Part shown: positions 8,216 to 15,527 of the stretch, one piece after another
Numbering within the stretch: position 1 is the first letter of the stretch
How the letters are laid out: every line of letters begins with the position of its first letter
From: Christensenella sp. UBA7102
Lineage (GTDB): Bacteria; Bacillota; Clostridia; Christensenellales; UBA1750
Reading direction: 5' to 3'
Length of the DNA: 20,443 bases
Assembly (NCBI GenBank): GCA_002492415.1
Contig: DKYK01000014.1
Coordinates: 1-20,443, forward strand
Made by a program: the position numbers and the translations under genes
Notes under the pieces: model-generated
Told to the model about the DNA's origin: nothing
The model's input: only the letters and a program-made list of their open reading frames with translations
Databases searched by the model: none

Positions 8216-8248
8216 AACTCCTTCGCACCAAGCTGGTGCGGGGGAGTT
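8216..8248. terminator. hairpin between the convergent dehydrogenase genes
   Basis: AACTCC (8216-8221) and CGCACC (8224-8229) pair with GGTGCG (8235-8240) and GGAGTT (8243-8248) around an AAGCT loop with a small internal loop. It lies 30 nt after the operon stop and 19 nt beyond the opposing gene's stop. No strong T-run follows on either strand, so termination may be weak. Confidence 0.5.
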
Positions 8249-8266
8249 CCTCCGTTCTGCGCATTT

Positions 8267-9328
8267 TTACGCCCTTTCGTGCTCATCGTTGTAGACTTCC
8301 AGATCCACTATGCTTTGTATGAGCAGTTCTGCCGTCAATGGAGAAGAACATGCGCGTGCGGTAAGGCTTCTAACCACCAGATCCGCGACCGCAGGCAGAT
8401 CCGCGCACGTTGCATGCAGATCGGAAAGCCGCGTAGGAAGCCCAACGGATCGATTGAAAGCATAGATTTTCTCCTGCTTTTCCCGGAGCCCGCCCATGGT
8501 CAGCAAAACGAGGCCCCCATAGGCAGCCACTTCCCCGTGCAAATGGCGATTGCGCACCGTCGAGGGCAGCATGGCAAAGCCGTTCCACATCGCGTGCGCA
8601 AACCCCAGTGCGCCGTCTTTCTGCAAAAAATCAGAAAGCATGCCTGACGATACAACGGCGCTCAAGATCATCTCGGCCAATTCGTCCGTGACCCGGTGCC
8701 TGCGGCAGTCAGCCAGCGCCTTCTGTCCCCAACGAAGAATGGACGCGGCGCACGGCTCGGCCAACGCGGCGCCCATCGCGTCAGGACGCGAAAGCGCTTC
8801 GCGTGACATAGCAGCATATTCGCAGCACTGGGCCAGAGCGCCGCCCAGGCCCGAACGCAGGTAGACATCAGGCGCATTTGCGATGATCTGCGGGTCGATG
8901 AAGATGTGGCGAGGCGGGGTGTCAAAAGCGCCGCACTCCCGAGTGCGGTTACCCGGACGATGGGGGATGCGCAGAGAAGTGGATCCGGCACAGGTCGAAG
9001 CGACGGTGGGAAAGGTGAAGAGGGGCTTGCCCAGCGCATGTGCCAGCGCCTTTCCCGCGTCCATGGCTCTTCCGCCCCCTACGGCAAAAATCATGTCCGC
9101 ATCATTTGCCGCAGGTGGGGTCATTTTGGCATCGTCGTACCCGTATACTCCGGTCACTTCGATGGAGGAGGATTTCAGCGCGGCAAGGATTCGGCCCTGC
9201 ACCGCCTCCAGCGCGCGCGGTCCGCCGATGAGGACAACCCTGTGACCGAATGGCGCGCACACTGCAGGCGCGTTCTCAACTGCGTCCGCTCCAATGGAGT
9301 ATCCCGAAAAAAGTGTCGTCCTGCTCAT
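8267..9328 (-). CDS. glycerol-dehydrogenase-like protein of the iron-ADH superfamily, metal ligand Asp replaced
   Basis: The protein has 353 aa and resembles GldA-type dehydrogenases. It keeps the nucleotide-binding GGGRAMDAGKA (84-94), the FPTVASTCA block (106-114), IDPQIIANAP (144-153), and two metal-site histidines, His245 (GFAHAMWNG) and His264 (HLHGEVAAYG). The third ligand, the Asp of the family's GxGD motif, is Gly163 here (SGLGGALAQ); a single GAC-to-GGC change would explain it. Activity as a zinc dehydrogenase is therefore doubtful, and the protein may be inactive, use another ligand or have a new role. GAAAGGA precedes the ATG. The gene stands alone behind a T-box leader (9415-9702), so it should be induced when the matching tRNA is uncharged. 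The family is clear; the reaction is unknown. Confidence 0.85.
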   Translation of the reverse strand: MSRTTLFSGYSIGADAVENAPAVCAPFGHRVVLIGGPRALEAVQGRILAALKSSSIEVTGVYGYDDAKMTPPAANDADMIFAVGGGRAMDAGKALAHALGKPLFTFPTVASTCAGSTSLRIPHRPGNRTRECGAFDTPPRHIFIDPQIIANAPDVYLRSGLGGALAQCCEYAAMSREALSRPDAMGAALAEPCAASILRWGQKALADCRRHRVTDELAEMILSAVVSSGMLSDFLQKDGALGFAHAMWNGFAMLPSTVRNRHLHGEVAAYGGLVLLTMGGLREKQEKIYAFNRSVGLPTRLSDLHATCADLPAVADLVVRSLTARACSSPLTAELLIQSIVDLEVYNDEHERA

Positions 9329-9414
9329 GGCGTTTTTCCTTTCTCATCTTCTTGCATCGAAGTGTTTCTCATTTCTCCCATGTGTCTGTCCCAATATGCT
9401 CGTTCGCAAATAAC

Positions 9415-9702
9415 AAAAAACCGTCCGTCTCTTCTGCCTGCATAGGGCAGAAGAGACGGACGGTTAACCATACAACCATCCGCGGTACCACTCTTCTTCA
9501 TCCGTGTGGAATGCGCTCGTTGGACACCATCATGTCCACGCCCTGTGATAACGGGGGCTTCCGTCTGCGCCTACGCCGGTTCGAGACCTTCGGGCAGCCG
9601 CTCGGTGATGAGTTCAGCGATCTACACTTTTGTGTCTCGCACCGCCCGACACTTCTCTGGAAAGGCGTCTCGCTTACTGCTTCACGTCATTGCGTTTTGT
9701 TG
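9415..9702 (-). promoter_or_regulatory. T-box riboswitch leader, probable leucine (CUC) specifier
   Basis: Read on the minus strand, stem I runs from about 9672 to 9582 (CGAGA with TCTCG, CCTT with AAGG). Its distal hairpin is GTGTC/GACAC (9652-9632) with a GGCGGTGCGA-type loop. The specifier region TGAACTCATC places CTC (Leu) at 9612-9610, in line with the spacing in known leaders. A GGACA/TGTCC hairpin follows. The T-box AGAGTGGTACCGCG is at 9494-9481. GCGGATGG can pair with CCGTCCGT to form the antiterminator. The competing terminator is a 20-bp stem (9465-9446 with 9438-9419) followed by T residues. Uncharged tRNA should favour read-through into the gene at 9328. Confidence 0.93.
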
Positions 9703-9708
9703 TGTTGA

Positions 9709-9737
9709 ATGTTAGCACGATGTAAATCCATTGTCAA
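9709..9737 (-). promoter_or_regulatory. promoter of the T-box transcript
   Basis: On the minus strand a perfect -35 TTGACA (9737-9732) and a -10 TAACAT (9714-9709) are 17 nt apart. The predicted transcript start is near 9702, just ahead of T-box stem I. Confidence 0.88.
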
Positions 9738-9813
9738 GCGCTATGATTGTAAAAATGATGTAAATCAAAAGGAGGGTATTTGTTTCAATCCTGTATGCAC
9801 ACGGGAAATGCAC

Positions 9814-9841
9814 TTTACAAAATCATATTCTCTGGTAAAAT
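9814..9841 (+). promoter_or_regulatory. promoter of the secreted peptidoglycan-binding protein gene
   Basis: TTTACA (9814-9819) and TAAAAT (9836-9841) are 16 nt apart. Transcription would begin near 9848, which excludes the upstream in-frame ATG codons and supports the TTG start at 9879. Confidence 0.65.
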
Positions 9842-9878
9842 AAAAGAAGAGGAGTTCTATTTTAGAGGTGAACGCGTC

Positions 9879-10793
9879 TTGAAGAAAATCACTGGAAGAA
9901 TGCTGTATCGGACCGCCGTCTGCGTGCTATGCGCCGCGCTGACGCTGGGCGGTTACGTGACCACTGTCCATGCGGAACCCACTGCCGCGCCGGACGAATC
10001 TGCAGCCTTGGAAGCTACGCCGGAGGTCACGCCCAGCCCCACGCCGGCGCTGACCAAGACGCCCGAGCCCGTGAATCCTTATGCAGATCTCGTGCTCAAG
10101 GATGGGGATTCAGGGGATGACGTCATCTCCCTGCAGATGCGTCTGCGCGATCTGGGTTATTACAACTATAAAATCACCGGCGATTTTGGATCCGTCACCG
10201 CACAGGCCGTGCGCGATTTTCAGGAGGATAATAAGCTCAAGCAGGATGGTGTTGTGGGCGGCATGACCGCGCAGATGCTCTACGCCAACGGCGCAACGCG
10301 CTCGCTCTATAACCGGCGCATCCCTACGCCTACCCCAAAGCCGACGCCCAAACCCACGCCCAAGCCCGGTTCTGGCTCCGCTTCCACCGCCAAGCACGGC
10401 ATTATGGAGGAGTGGAGCGTGGTCAATAAGCTTGCGCCGCGCGGCTCGACTTTCCTGGTCAAGGATTATTACACCGGTATCACCTACACATGCTATCGCA
10501 TGGGTGGCCATAAGCACATGGACGTTGAGCCAAAGACCAAGGAGGATACCGCCGCCATGAAGAAGTCCATGGGCGGCAGATGGACTTGGCAGCGCCGACC
10601 GCTGCTCGTGCGCATCAAGGGCAAGTGGTATGCGGCTTCTCTCTATGGCGAACCGCACGGCCAGCAAACTATCCGAAACAACAACATGGATGGCCAGGTC
10701 TGTATCCATTTTCTCAATTCCCGCACGCATGGCACCAACATCAAGGATCCGGACCATCAGCGCTGTATTCGCATTGCCGCAGGGAAAAAGTAG
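9879..10793 (+). CDS. secreted peptidoglycan-binding-domain protein with conserved C-terminal domain
   Basis: The protein has 304 aa from a TTG start, chosen because AGAGGTG lies 8 nt upstream and a Lys-rich signal peptide begins there (cleavage probably after VHA, residue 32). A Thr/Pro linker (about 35-65) leads to a PG_binding_1 domain (about 70-137: DGDSGDDVISLQMRLRDLGY, with the TGDFGSVTAQAVRDFQ core). A second TPKP-repeat linker (about 149-163) joins a C-terminal domain of about 130 aa with a striking block, NNMDGQVCIHFLNSRTHGTN (268-287), followed by DPDHQ. Cys275, His277, His284 and the final His may form an active or metal site. The domain looks like one shared by clostridial cell-wall proteins, but I do not know its activity; it lacks a recognisable YkuD SHGCIR motif. 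It is exported and probably acts in the wall or spore envelope. It stops with TAG. Confidence 0.82.
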   Translation: MKKITGRMLYRTAVCVLCAALTLGGYVTTVHAEPTAAPDESAALEATPEVTPSPTPALTKTPEPVNPYADLVLKDGDSGDDVISLQMRLRDLGYYNYKITGDFGSVTAQAVRDFQEDNKLKQDGVVGGMTAQMLYANGATRSLYNRRIPTPTPKPTPKPTPKPGSGSASTAKHGIMEEWSVVNKLAPRGSTFLVKDYYTGITYTCYRMGGHKHMDVEPKTKEDTAAMKKSMGGRWTWQRRPLLVRIKGKWYAASLYGEPHGQQTIRNNNMDGQVCIHFLNSRTHGTNIKDPDHQRCIRIAAGKK

Positions 10794-10808
10794 GAGCCAT
10801 CAGAACGC

Positions 10809-10860
10809 AAAACAGTCCGCATACAGGGGGGGTATCCCGCCCGATGCGGACTGTTTTTTC
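10809..10860. terminator. bidirectional terminator
   Basis: A 14-bp stem (10809-10822 with 10844-10857) has T-rich flanks on both strands: TTTTTT on the plus side and TTTTG on the minus side. It serves the cell-wall protein gene and the convergent flippase gene. Confidence 0.88.
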
Positions 10861-10880
10861 GTTACTTTACCGCTGCAAAA

Positions 10881-12218
10881 TCAATCTGAAACGGTCGGGA
10901 TTTTGGAGCCAAATAGCTGGAGCAGCGAGCCGCGCGGCATCCCTGCCGCACGGAAAAGCACTCCTAAACGCACTGCTGCACACGCGATTCCCGATGCGTA
11001 CAGTACCAATACATATCCCATCATGCCCATGCGCGGCAGCAGAATCAGAATCCCAGCAATGCGCAAAATCGAGTCCGCCGTCTCGACAATCATGGTTGCC
11101 CCCTGCTTTCCCAGACCTTTGAGCAGGGCGTCTGCGATGTTGTCCAGGTATAATAGCGGCATCAATGGCGCGAGCAGGCGCAGCATTCCGCCGGCCGCTT
11201 CGCTGTCGTACAGTATGCGCATCAATGGCTTAGCGGTGACAAGAAATACCGCGCAAAATCCCATGCTCATCCATAGTGTGGCGCCGAGGGTACGCTTGGT
11301 CAGTCGGCGCACTCGTCCGGCATGACCTGCCGCATTTTCGCGTGCGATCTCGGGCAGCAATAGTGTTCCCAGAGCCGCTGGAAACGCCGCGGGGAACATC
11401 AGAAAGGGCACTACCATGCCGCCCAGCATGCCGTATTGTGAAAGAGCATGCGCGCTGGATGCGCCGGAAGCCTTGAGCAGCGTCGGGATCAACAGGTTTT
11501 CCACTGTCTGCATGCCGCATTGCATCAGGCTGCCCAGCCAGATCGGTCCGCAGCCGCGCAGCAGAAATCCGCCCGGCAGTGCCTCCGACGTGCGTTCCGC
11601 CGCGCGCAAATAGAAGAACCCCAGCATCGCCATGGACACGACTTCCGCCGCTGTTGCGCCGAAAAAGATGACTGAGCAGGAGGAGGAGAGGCCCGTGACA
11701 TCGTAGCGGAACAGCAGCGTTAGCACTAAGCTCACGCGTGCCAGCTGCTCGGATACCTGCGCAATCGTGGGCCGCAGCACATCTCCCCGTGCCAGAAAAT
11801 ATCCCTTAAGCGCAGCGGAGATGCCCATCATGGGCAGCGAGGGTGCGATCCAGCGCAGCGCGTCTGAGGCTCGTTCGTCCGATAAAAGGTACTGTGCAAT
11901 GCCATCCGAGCCGATGTACAGCACCAAGCACAGACCCAGCCCCAGTGCCAGCGCCAGTCCACATGCCTTGCCCACGACACTGCGCTGTGCCAGCGGGCGC
12001 TCCGCACACAGCCGGCTGACCGTGATGGTCAGTCCTGCGCTGGACAGCATGGAAAATAGCAGATATATGGTCATGATCAGCTGATACAGGCCCATTCCCT
12101 CTGCGCCGATGCGTTCGGAGAGCACTACTCGGTAAGCCATGCCCACTCCGCGCAGGAACAGCGTCGAAAGTGAAAGCATTGTCACGCCGCCCAGCAGTTG
12201 CCTTCGATTCATGCGCAT
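10881..12218 (-). CDS. SpoVB/MurJ-like MOP-superfamily lipid flippase
   Basis: The protein has 445 aa and about 12 to 14 hydrophobic segments across its whole length. The N-terminus (FLRGVGMAYRVVLSERIGAEGMGLYQLI) is the typical start of polysaccharide-transporter and SpoVB-like proteins in Firmicutes. These integral membrane proteins flip lipid-linked sugars; SpoVB acts in spore cortex synthesis, and related copies act in wall or capsule synthesis. It is somewhat shorter than B. subtilis SpoVB (about 518 aa). Two ATGs (12218 and 12212) compete; AAAGGG lies upstream of both and the second start is possible. No neighbouring glycosyltransferases are present, which fits a stand-alone SpoVB-type gene better than a capsule locus. 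The exact subfamily is uncertain. Confidence 0.87.
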   Translation of the reverse strand: MRMNRRQLLGGVTMLSLSTLFLRGVGMAYRVVLSERIGAEGMGLYQLIMTIYLLFSMLSSAGLTITVSRLCAERPLAQRSVVGKACGLALALGLGLCLVLYIGSDGIAQYLLSDERASDALRWIAPSLPMMGISAALKGYFLARGDVLRPTIAQVSEQLARVSLVLTLLFRYDVTGLSSSCSVIFFGATAAEVVSMAMLGFFYLRAAERTSEALPGGFLLRGCGPIWLGSLMQCGMQTVENLLIPTLLKASGASSAHALSQYGMLGGMVVPFLMFPAAFPAALGTLLLPEIARENAAGHAGRVRRLTKRTLGATLWMSMGFCAVFLVTAKPLMRILYDSEAAGGMLRLLAPLMPLLYLDNIADALLKGLGKQGATMIVETADSILRIAGILILLPRMGMMGYVLVLYASGIACAAVRLGVLFRAAGMPRGSLLQLFGSKIPTVSD

Positions 12219-12358
12219 CTCACCCTTTCTTTCGGAAAGGTCTATGCGGCAAACCGATTGAATATGTCGGCGCAGGTTTGACCATATTAGAATCGCTTAA
12301 GATAAAATCTTCATTCAAAATAAAAAGGGGAAAAACAGAAATTTTCTTAAATTTACGC

Positions 12359-12386
12359 TTGACTTTTTTCGCAAATATGGTATTAT
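12359..12386 (+). promoter_or_regulatory. promoter of the short transcript at 12393-12471
   Basis: TTGACT (12359-12364) and an extended -10 (TGGTATTAT, core 12381-12386) are 16 nt apart. An overlapping TATAAT at 12384-12389 is a second -10 choice. The surrounding AT-rich tract favours a strong promoter. Confidence 0.65.
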
Positions 12387-12392
12387 AATATC

Positions 12393-12471
12393 GTTCTGTG
12401 AAACGGTCTTTATTGAGCCACCCCCCACTGCCCTGTTGCTTACAATCGGTAAGTGACAGGGACCTTTTTTT
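12393..12471 (+). ncRNA. candidate small RNA or transcription attenuator
   Basis: Between a strong promoter and a T-run there are about 79 nt with no credible reading frame. The 3' part is a near-perfect 13-bp hairpin (12431-12443 with 12449-12461, containing tandem G-U pairs) followed by seven T residues at 12465-12471. The 5' part holds a small CGTT/AACG hairpin and a C-rich single-stranded patch (CCACCCCCCACT). I do not recognise it as a known riboswitch. It may be a free sRNA, or a leader that limits read-through into the GH113-like gene, which has its own promoter downstream. The stretch 12219-12610 holds no gene apart from this. Confidence 0.5.
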
Positions 12472-12536
12472 ATGCTGATTTTCTCATTATACGGAACATC
12501 GTACCAAAGCGTGGAAAAACATTGAACAATTTTTTC

Positions 12537-12565
12537 TTGTGCTAAAATGCGGTATGCGCTATAAT
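12537..12565 (+). promoter_or_regulatory. promoter of the GH113-like gene
   Basis: A perfect -10 TATAAT (12560-12565) follows a partial -35 TTGTGC (12537-12542) by 17 nt. The start near 12572 lies downstream of upstream in-frame ATGs and supports translation from 12611. Confidence 0.6.
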
Positions 12566-12610
12566 GAAGCTATGCCAAAGCGCAACAAAAAGACTAGGGG
12601 GATGCGATTG

Positions 12611-13549
12611 ATGGACTTCTTCTCTGCAACTACGTTTGGTTTCATGTCTCCTGCGGGCTTTACGGAGGGTCCGGCCAGCTTGGAATCTCTGCGTCTGATG
12701 TTCGAGGGAACGGGGAGCGATACACTGCTGCTGCCCGTAGCCGCGCTGCAGGATCACGCCTATTCCACTCACATCGATTGGACCACGCCTGACGTCATGT
12801 CAGAAAAAGACATCCGCACCTGCATCGCCGCAGCTCGGCGCATGGGAAAGCGAGTGATTCTCAAGGCAATGGTCAACTGCCGCGATGGCTACTGGCGCGC
12901 CTTCATTAATTTCTTCGATACCTATGTGCCCTGTGAACCGCAGTGGGAGGATTGGTTCCGCAGCTATACGGAGTTCAACTGCTATCTGGCCGATATTGCG
13001 CAGGAAACGGGCGTTGAGCTGTTCTGCGTGGGCTGCGAAATGGTGGGCACCGACCGCAAGGCGGACCTGTGGCGCAAGCTGGTAGCCGAGGTGCGCAAGC
13101 ACTACACAGGCCTTGTGACCTACAACTGCGATAAGTACCAGGAGCACAATGTCACCTGGTGGGACTGCCTGGATGTGATTTCCTCTTCCGGTTACTATCC
13201 CATTGACAAGCTGGACGAACAGTTTGCCCGCATCAAGGCCGTCAAGGATCAGTTCAACAAACCATTCATGTTCATGGAGTGTGGCTGCCCCTGCCGCGAG
13301 GGCAGCGAGTTCATCCCTAACGATTGGACGCACGGCGGTGCGCAGAACATCGACGTGCAGACTCGCTGGTACCAGACCTTCCTCGAGGCGCTTTCCCGCA
13401 ACGAATGGATCGAAGGCGTGGGCTGGTGGGATTGGAGCGCTCACCTCTATCCCGCCGAAAAGGCGCTTTCGGACAGTGGCTACGGGATCTATGCCAAACC
13501 CGCCGCCCAGTTGCTCCTGGATTGGAACGAGAACCGTCCGCGCGGGTAA
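12611..13549 (+). CDS. GH113-like glycoside hydrolase (TIM barrel, mannanase-type)
   Basis: The protein has 312 aa with no signal peptide, so it should act inside the cell. It resembles glycoside hydrolase family 113: the FCVGCEMVGTD block places the proposed acid/base at Glu143, and FMFMECGCPC places the nucleophile at Glu223, each at the end of a barrel strand. Trp-rich loops (TWWDCLDVI, VGWWDWSAHLYP) fit sugar stacking. GH113 enzymes cleave beta-1,4-mannan oligosaccharides, but this branch may have a different substrate. The start at 12611 is set by AGGGGG 9 nt upstream. It is transcribed alone. The nearby acetyl esterase operon would fit a diet of acetylated plant polysaccharide, but they are 4.4 kb apart with unrelated genes between. 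Confidence 0.82.
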   Translation: MDFFSATTFGFMSPAGFTEGPASLESLRLMFEGTGSDTLLLPVAALQDHAYSTHIDWTTPDVMSEKDIRTCIAAARRMGKRVILKAMVNCRDGYWRAFINFFDTYVPCEPQWEDWFRSYTEFNCYLADIAQETGVELFCVGCEMVGTDRKADLWRKLVAEVRKHYTGLVTYNCDKYQEHNVTWWDCLDVISSSGYYPIDKLDEQFARIKAVKDQFNKPFMFMECGCPCREGSEFIPNDWTHGGAQNIDVQTRWYQTFLEALSRNEWIEGVGWWDWSAHLYPAEKALSDSGYGIYAKPAAQLLLDWNENRPRG

Positions 13550-13557
13550 ATGTCTGC

Positions 13558-13590
13558 AAAGAGACCGCAGTCTATGCGGTTTCTTTTGAT
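13558..13590 (+). terminator. terminator of the GH113-like gene
   Basis: A 12-bp stem (13558-13569 with 13575-13586, one G-T pair) encloses a GTCTA loop and ends in a T-rich tail. It lies 8 nt after the stop codon. Confidence 0.75.
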
Positions 13591-13610
13591 TTGGACGCAG
13601 AGGGAAGCAA

Positions 13611-14321
13611 ATGTGGTATGCAGTTATTTTTTTCGATGTGGGAAATACATTGGTTCGCTATGTACCCAGTGAGGAGGAGCAGTTCCTCAAGCGTCTTGCA
13701 GACAGTGGATATGAAGGCGCATCAGTCGAAGATGCGCACCGGATGGTCATTGCGGCCCAAAACGCTGAATATGCACAGCTTTTGCGTGAATGGAGAGGAG
13801 AAACGCGCCTGTCGGATGATGCGTTCTTTGCGCTGCAGGACTGCGCTGCGCTTCAGGAGTTGCTACCGCGGGAGGAAGCCCTCACTTTACTGCCGGCTCT
13901 TTCAGTACAGAAGCGCTCTTACGATGGCAAACAAGTTCTGCCTGAGGCAAGAATGCTGCTGCAGAAGCTAAAAGCAAGGGGGTAGCGCATGGGCATCGTC
14001 TCCAATGATACGCCGCGCTTGAAGAGCTTTCTGGAAAAGAACGGACTCTCGGAGTACTTTGAGACCATTGTAATTTCCGGAATTGTAGGCGTGGAGAAGC
14101 CCGACGCGCACATCCTGCGCATTGCACTGGAGCAGACCAAGGCAAGGGCGCAGGATTGCCTTTATGTGGGAGATCATCCTTTTGATGTGCTCTGCGCAAA
14201 AACAGCGGGCATGCACTGCGCGTGGATTGCGCCGCCTCAGGCCCGATTGCCCGAGGGACTTGGCGCCGAGGAGGATTTTAGAATCAACAGCGTTGAGGAG
14301 ATCCTGGCGTGGATCGACTGA
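13611..14321 (+). pseudogene. HAD-superfamily hydrolase interrupted by an in-frame TAG
   Basis: One reading frame of 236 codons is split by a TAG at 13983-13985. Before it are HAD motif I (FFDVGNTLVRY, nucleophile Asp9) and the cap region. After it come motif II (GIVSND), the motif III lysine (VEKPDAHI) and motif IV (YVGDHPFDV). The junction reads KARG-stop-RMGIVSND, whereas intact relatives usually have an aromatic residue at that place, so one base change (TAC or TAT to TAG) explains it. HAD proteins of this type dephosphorylate small phosphorylated metabolites. Without read-through neither half holds a full active site. AGAGGGA precedes the ATG. Codon use on both sides of the stop is still gene-like, so the lesion is recent or a sequencing error. 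Confidence 0.85.
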
Positions 14322-14421
14322 AAAACGTCTGGAATGCTGCGCCCACTCTGGTCTAATGGCTGCGCAACGCGCATAGGATTGGACTGTGTCAGGGATACGA
14401 TGCAAGGAGGCGCAGTCGGAT

Positions 14422-15441
14422 ATGAAACAGGTAAAGGCCATCGCAATGCTGCTGCTGGCGCTGGCGCTCGTGGGGAGCGCGGGATGCTCCAGCTCGAAAC
14501 CCATCGATTTGGAGGAGCCCGTTGAGCAGGTACCCACCGCAGCGGAGCTTCAGGCCTCGCTCGAGGACGGCGCGTCCACGCGCGAGGTGACGCTGTACTA
14601 CAAGGACCTGATGGGCTATCTCGTGCCCGTCAACTGCGAGATCCCCTGGGAGGAGGGCATCGCAAAGGCGACGCTCAAGCAGATGATTTCCTCAGAGGAG
14701 AACGACCTTCAGGCTGCCAGGCTTGGACTTTTGACCGCATTGCCCGAGGGATTGACCGTGGATATGGATATCATCGGGCAGCTGGCAAAGGTATCGCTGT
14801 CCTCGGAATGCATGCAGTGTGTGGACGCGGAGGAGGAGAATGCGATGGTCTGCGCCATTGTGAGCGCGTTGACCGAGTTTGATTCCATCTCCGAGGTGCA
14901 AATTCTGGTCGCCGGCGAGCAAGTGGATTCGCTCTCCTTCGGCACCGACGTCAGCGCTCCGCTTACGCGCGCAGATCTGAACATTGAATCGGTTTCCGCT
15001 GATGTGGACACGGCGGGCGCCGGCACGGTACAGGTGTTCTTTGAAAGCGAGGCCAGCGGCTGCATGGTCCCCATCACGCGCACGGTGTTCTCCAACGAGG
15101 ACATTGACACCGCTGTGCTGGAGCTGCTCAAGGGCCCGAGGGAGGACTCTGGATTGGCGGCGTGTATTCCCAAGGGCGTGGGATTGATTTCCGTCAAGCA
15201 ATCCGACGGTGTGGTGACCATCAACATGAGCAAAGAGTTTCAAAAGGTGATGGAGCAGGCCGACGGCGGTGCGGGCGCGGTCAAAGCGCTGGTGCTCACC
15301 TGCTCGCAATTCGAGGGTGTAAAGGAAGTCAAGCTCCAGGTAGAGGGCAAGGATTTTGAACTGGACAGCGAGACTTTGGCGGCGAGCACTGTCGTCAACT
15401 CCGAGGCCGAGGCGCTGATGGCCAGCGCACTATACGACTAA
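14422..15441 (+). CDS. gerM: GerM-like lipoprotein with two GerMN domains
   Basis: The protein has 339 aa. The first 21 residues form a lipoprotein signal ending in a lipobox-like SAGC, with Cys22 as the lipid anchor, followed by a Ser-rich stretch. Two GerMN domains follow: about 50-165 (starts EVTLYYKDLMGYLVPV) and about 195-310 (starts TVQVFFESEASGCMVPITR), each with the beta-alpha pattern of the family. B. subtilis GerM has the same two-domain design and acts at the spore envelope in sporulation and germination. Synteny supports the call: rdgB and the small phosphoesterase follow as in B. subtilis, although rph is absent. The ATG lies 11 nt after AAGGAGG, slightly far. It is probably on the outer face of the membrane. 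Confidence 0.9.
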   Translation: MKQVKAIAMLLLALALVGSAGCSSSKPIDLEEPVEQVPTAAELQASLEDGASTREVTLYYKDLMGYLVPVNCEIPWEEGIAKATLKQMISSEENDLQAARLGLLTALPEGLTVDMDIIGQLAKVSLSSECMQCVDAEEENAMVCAIVSALTEFDSISEVQILVAGEQVDSLSFGTDVSAPLTRADLNIESVSADVDTAGAGTVQVFFESEASGCMVPITRTVFSNEDIDTAVLELLKGPREDSGLAACIPKGVGLISVKQSDGVVTINMSKEFQKVMEQADGGAGAVKALVLTCSQFEGVKEVKLQVEGKDFELDSETLAASTVVNSEAEALMASALYD

Positions 15442-15453
15442 AAAATGCAAGAT

Positions 15454-15486
15454 GCGGGCACGGGGGTTTCGTGCCCGCTCTTTTTG
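15454..15486 (+). terminator. terminator after gerM
   Basis: GCGGGCACG (15454-15462) pairs with CGTGCCCGC (15470-15478), followed by TCTTTTT. It separates gerM from rdgB. A TATACT at 15490-15495 may be the -10 of a separate rdgB promoter, but no clear -35 is visible. Confidence 0.85.
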
Positions 15487-15527
15487 TGCTATACTGATGA
15501 AAAACGATGAGATGAGGAGAGAAAAAC

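Noticed and set aside
9250..9715. Plus-strand open frames of 69 to 152 codons across the T-box region
   Set aside because: They are antisense to a fully explained structured RNA leader, lack ribosome sites and have no family resemblance.
10320..10372. Tandem repeat in the cell-wall protein gene
   Set aside because: It encodes a TPKP linker between domains, common in secreted wall proteins, and is not a CRISPR or mobile repeat.
10680..10793. YkuD-type L,D-transpeptidase active site
   Set aside because: The block has Cys and His residues but not the HxxxxxxSHGC(I/V)R pattern, so I did not assign that activity.
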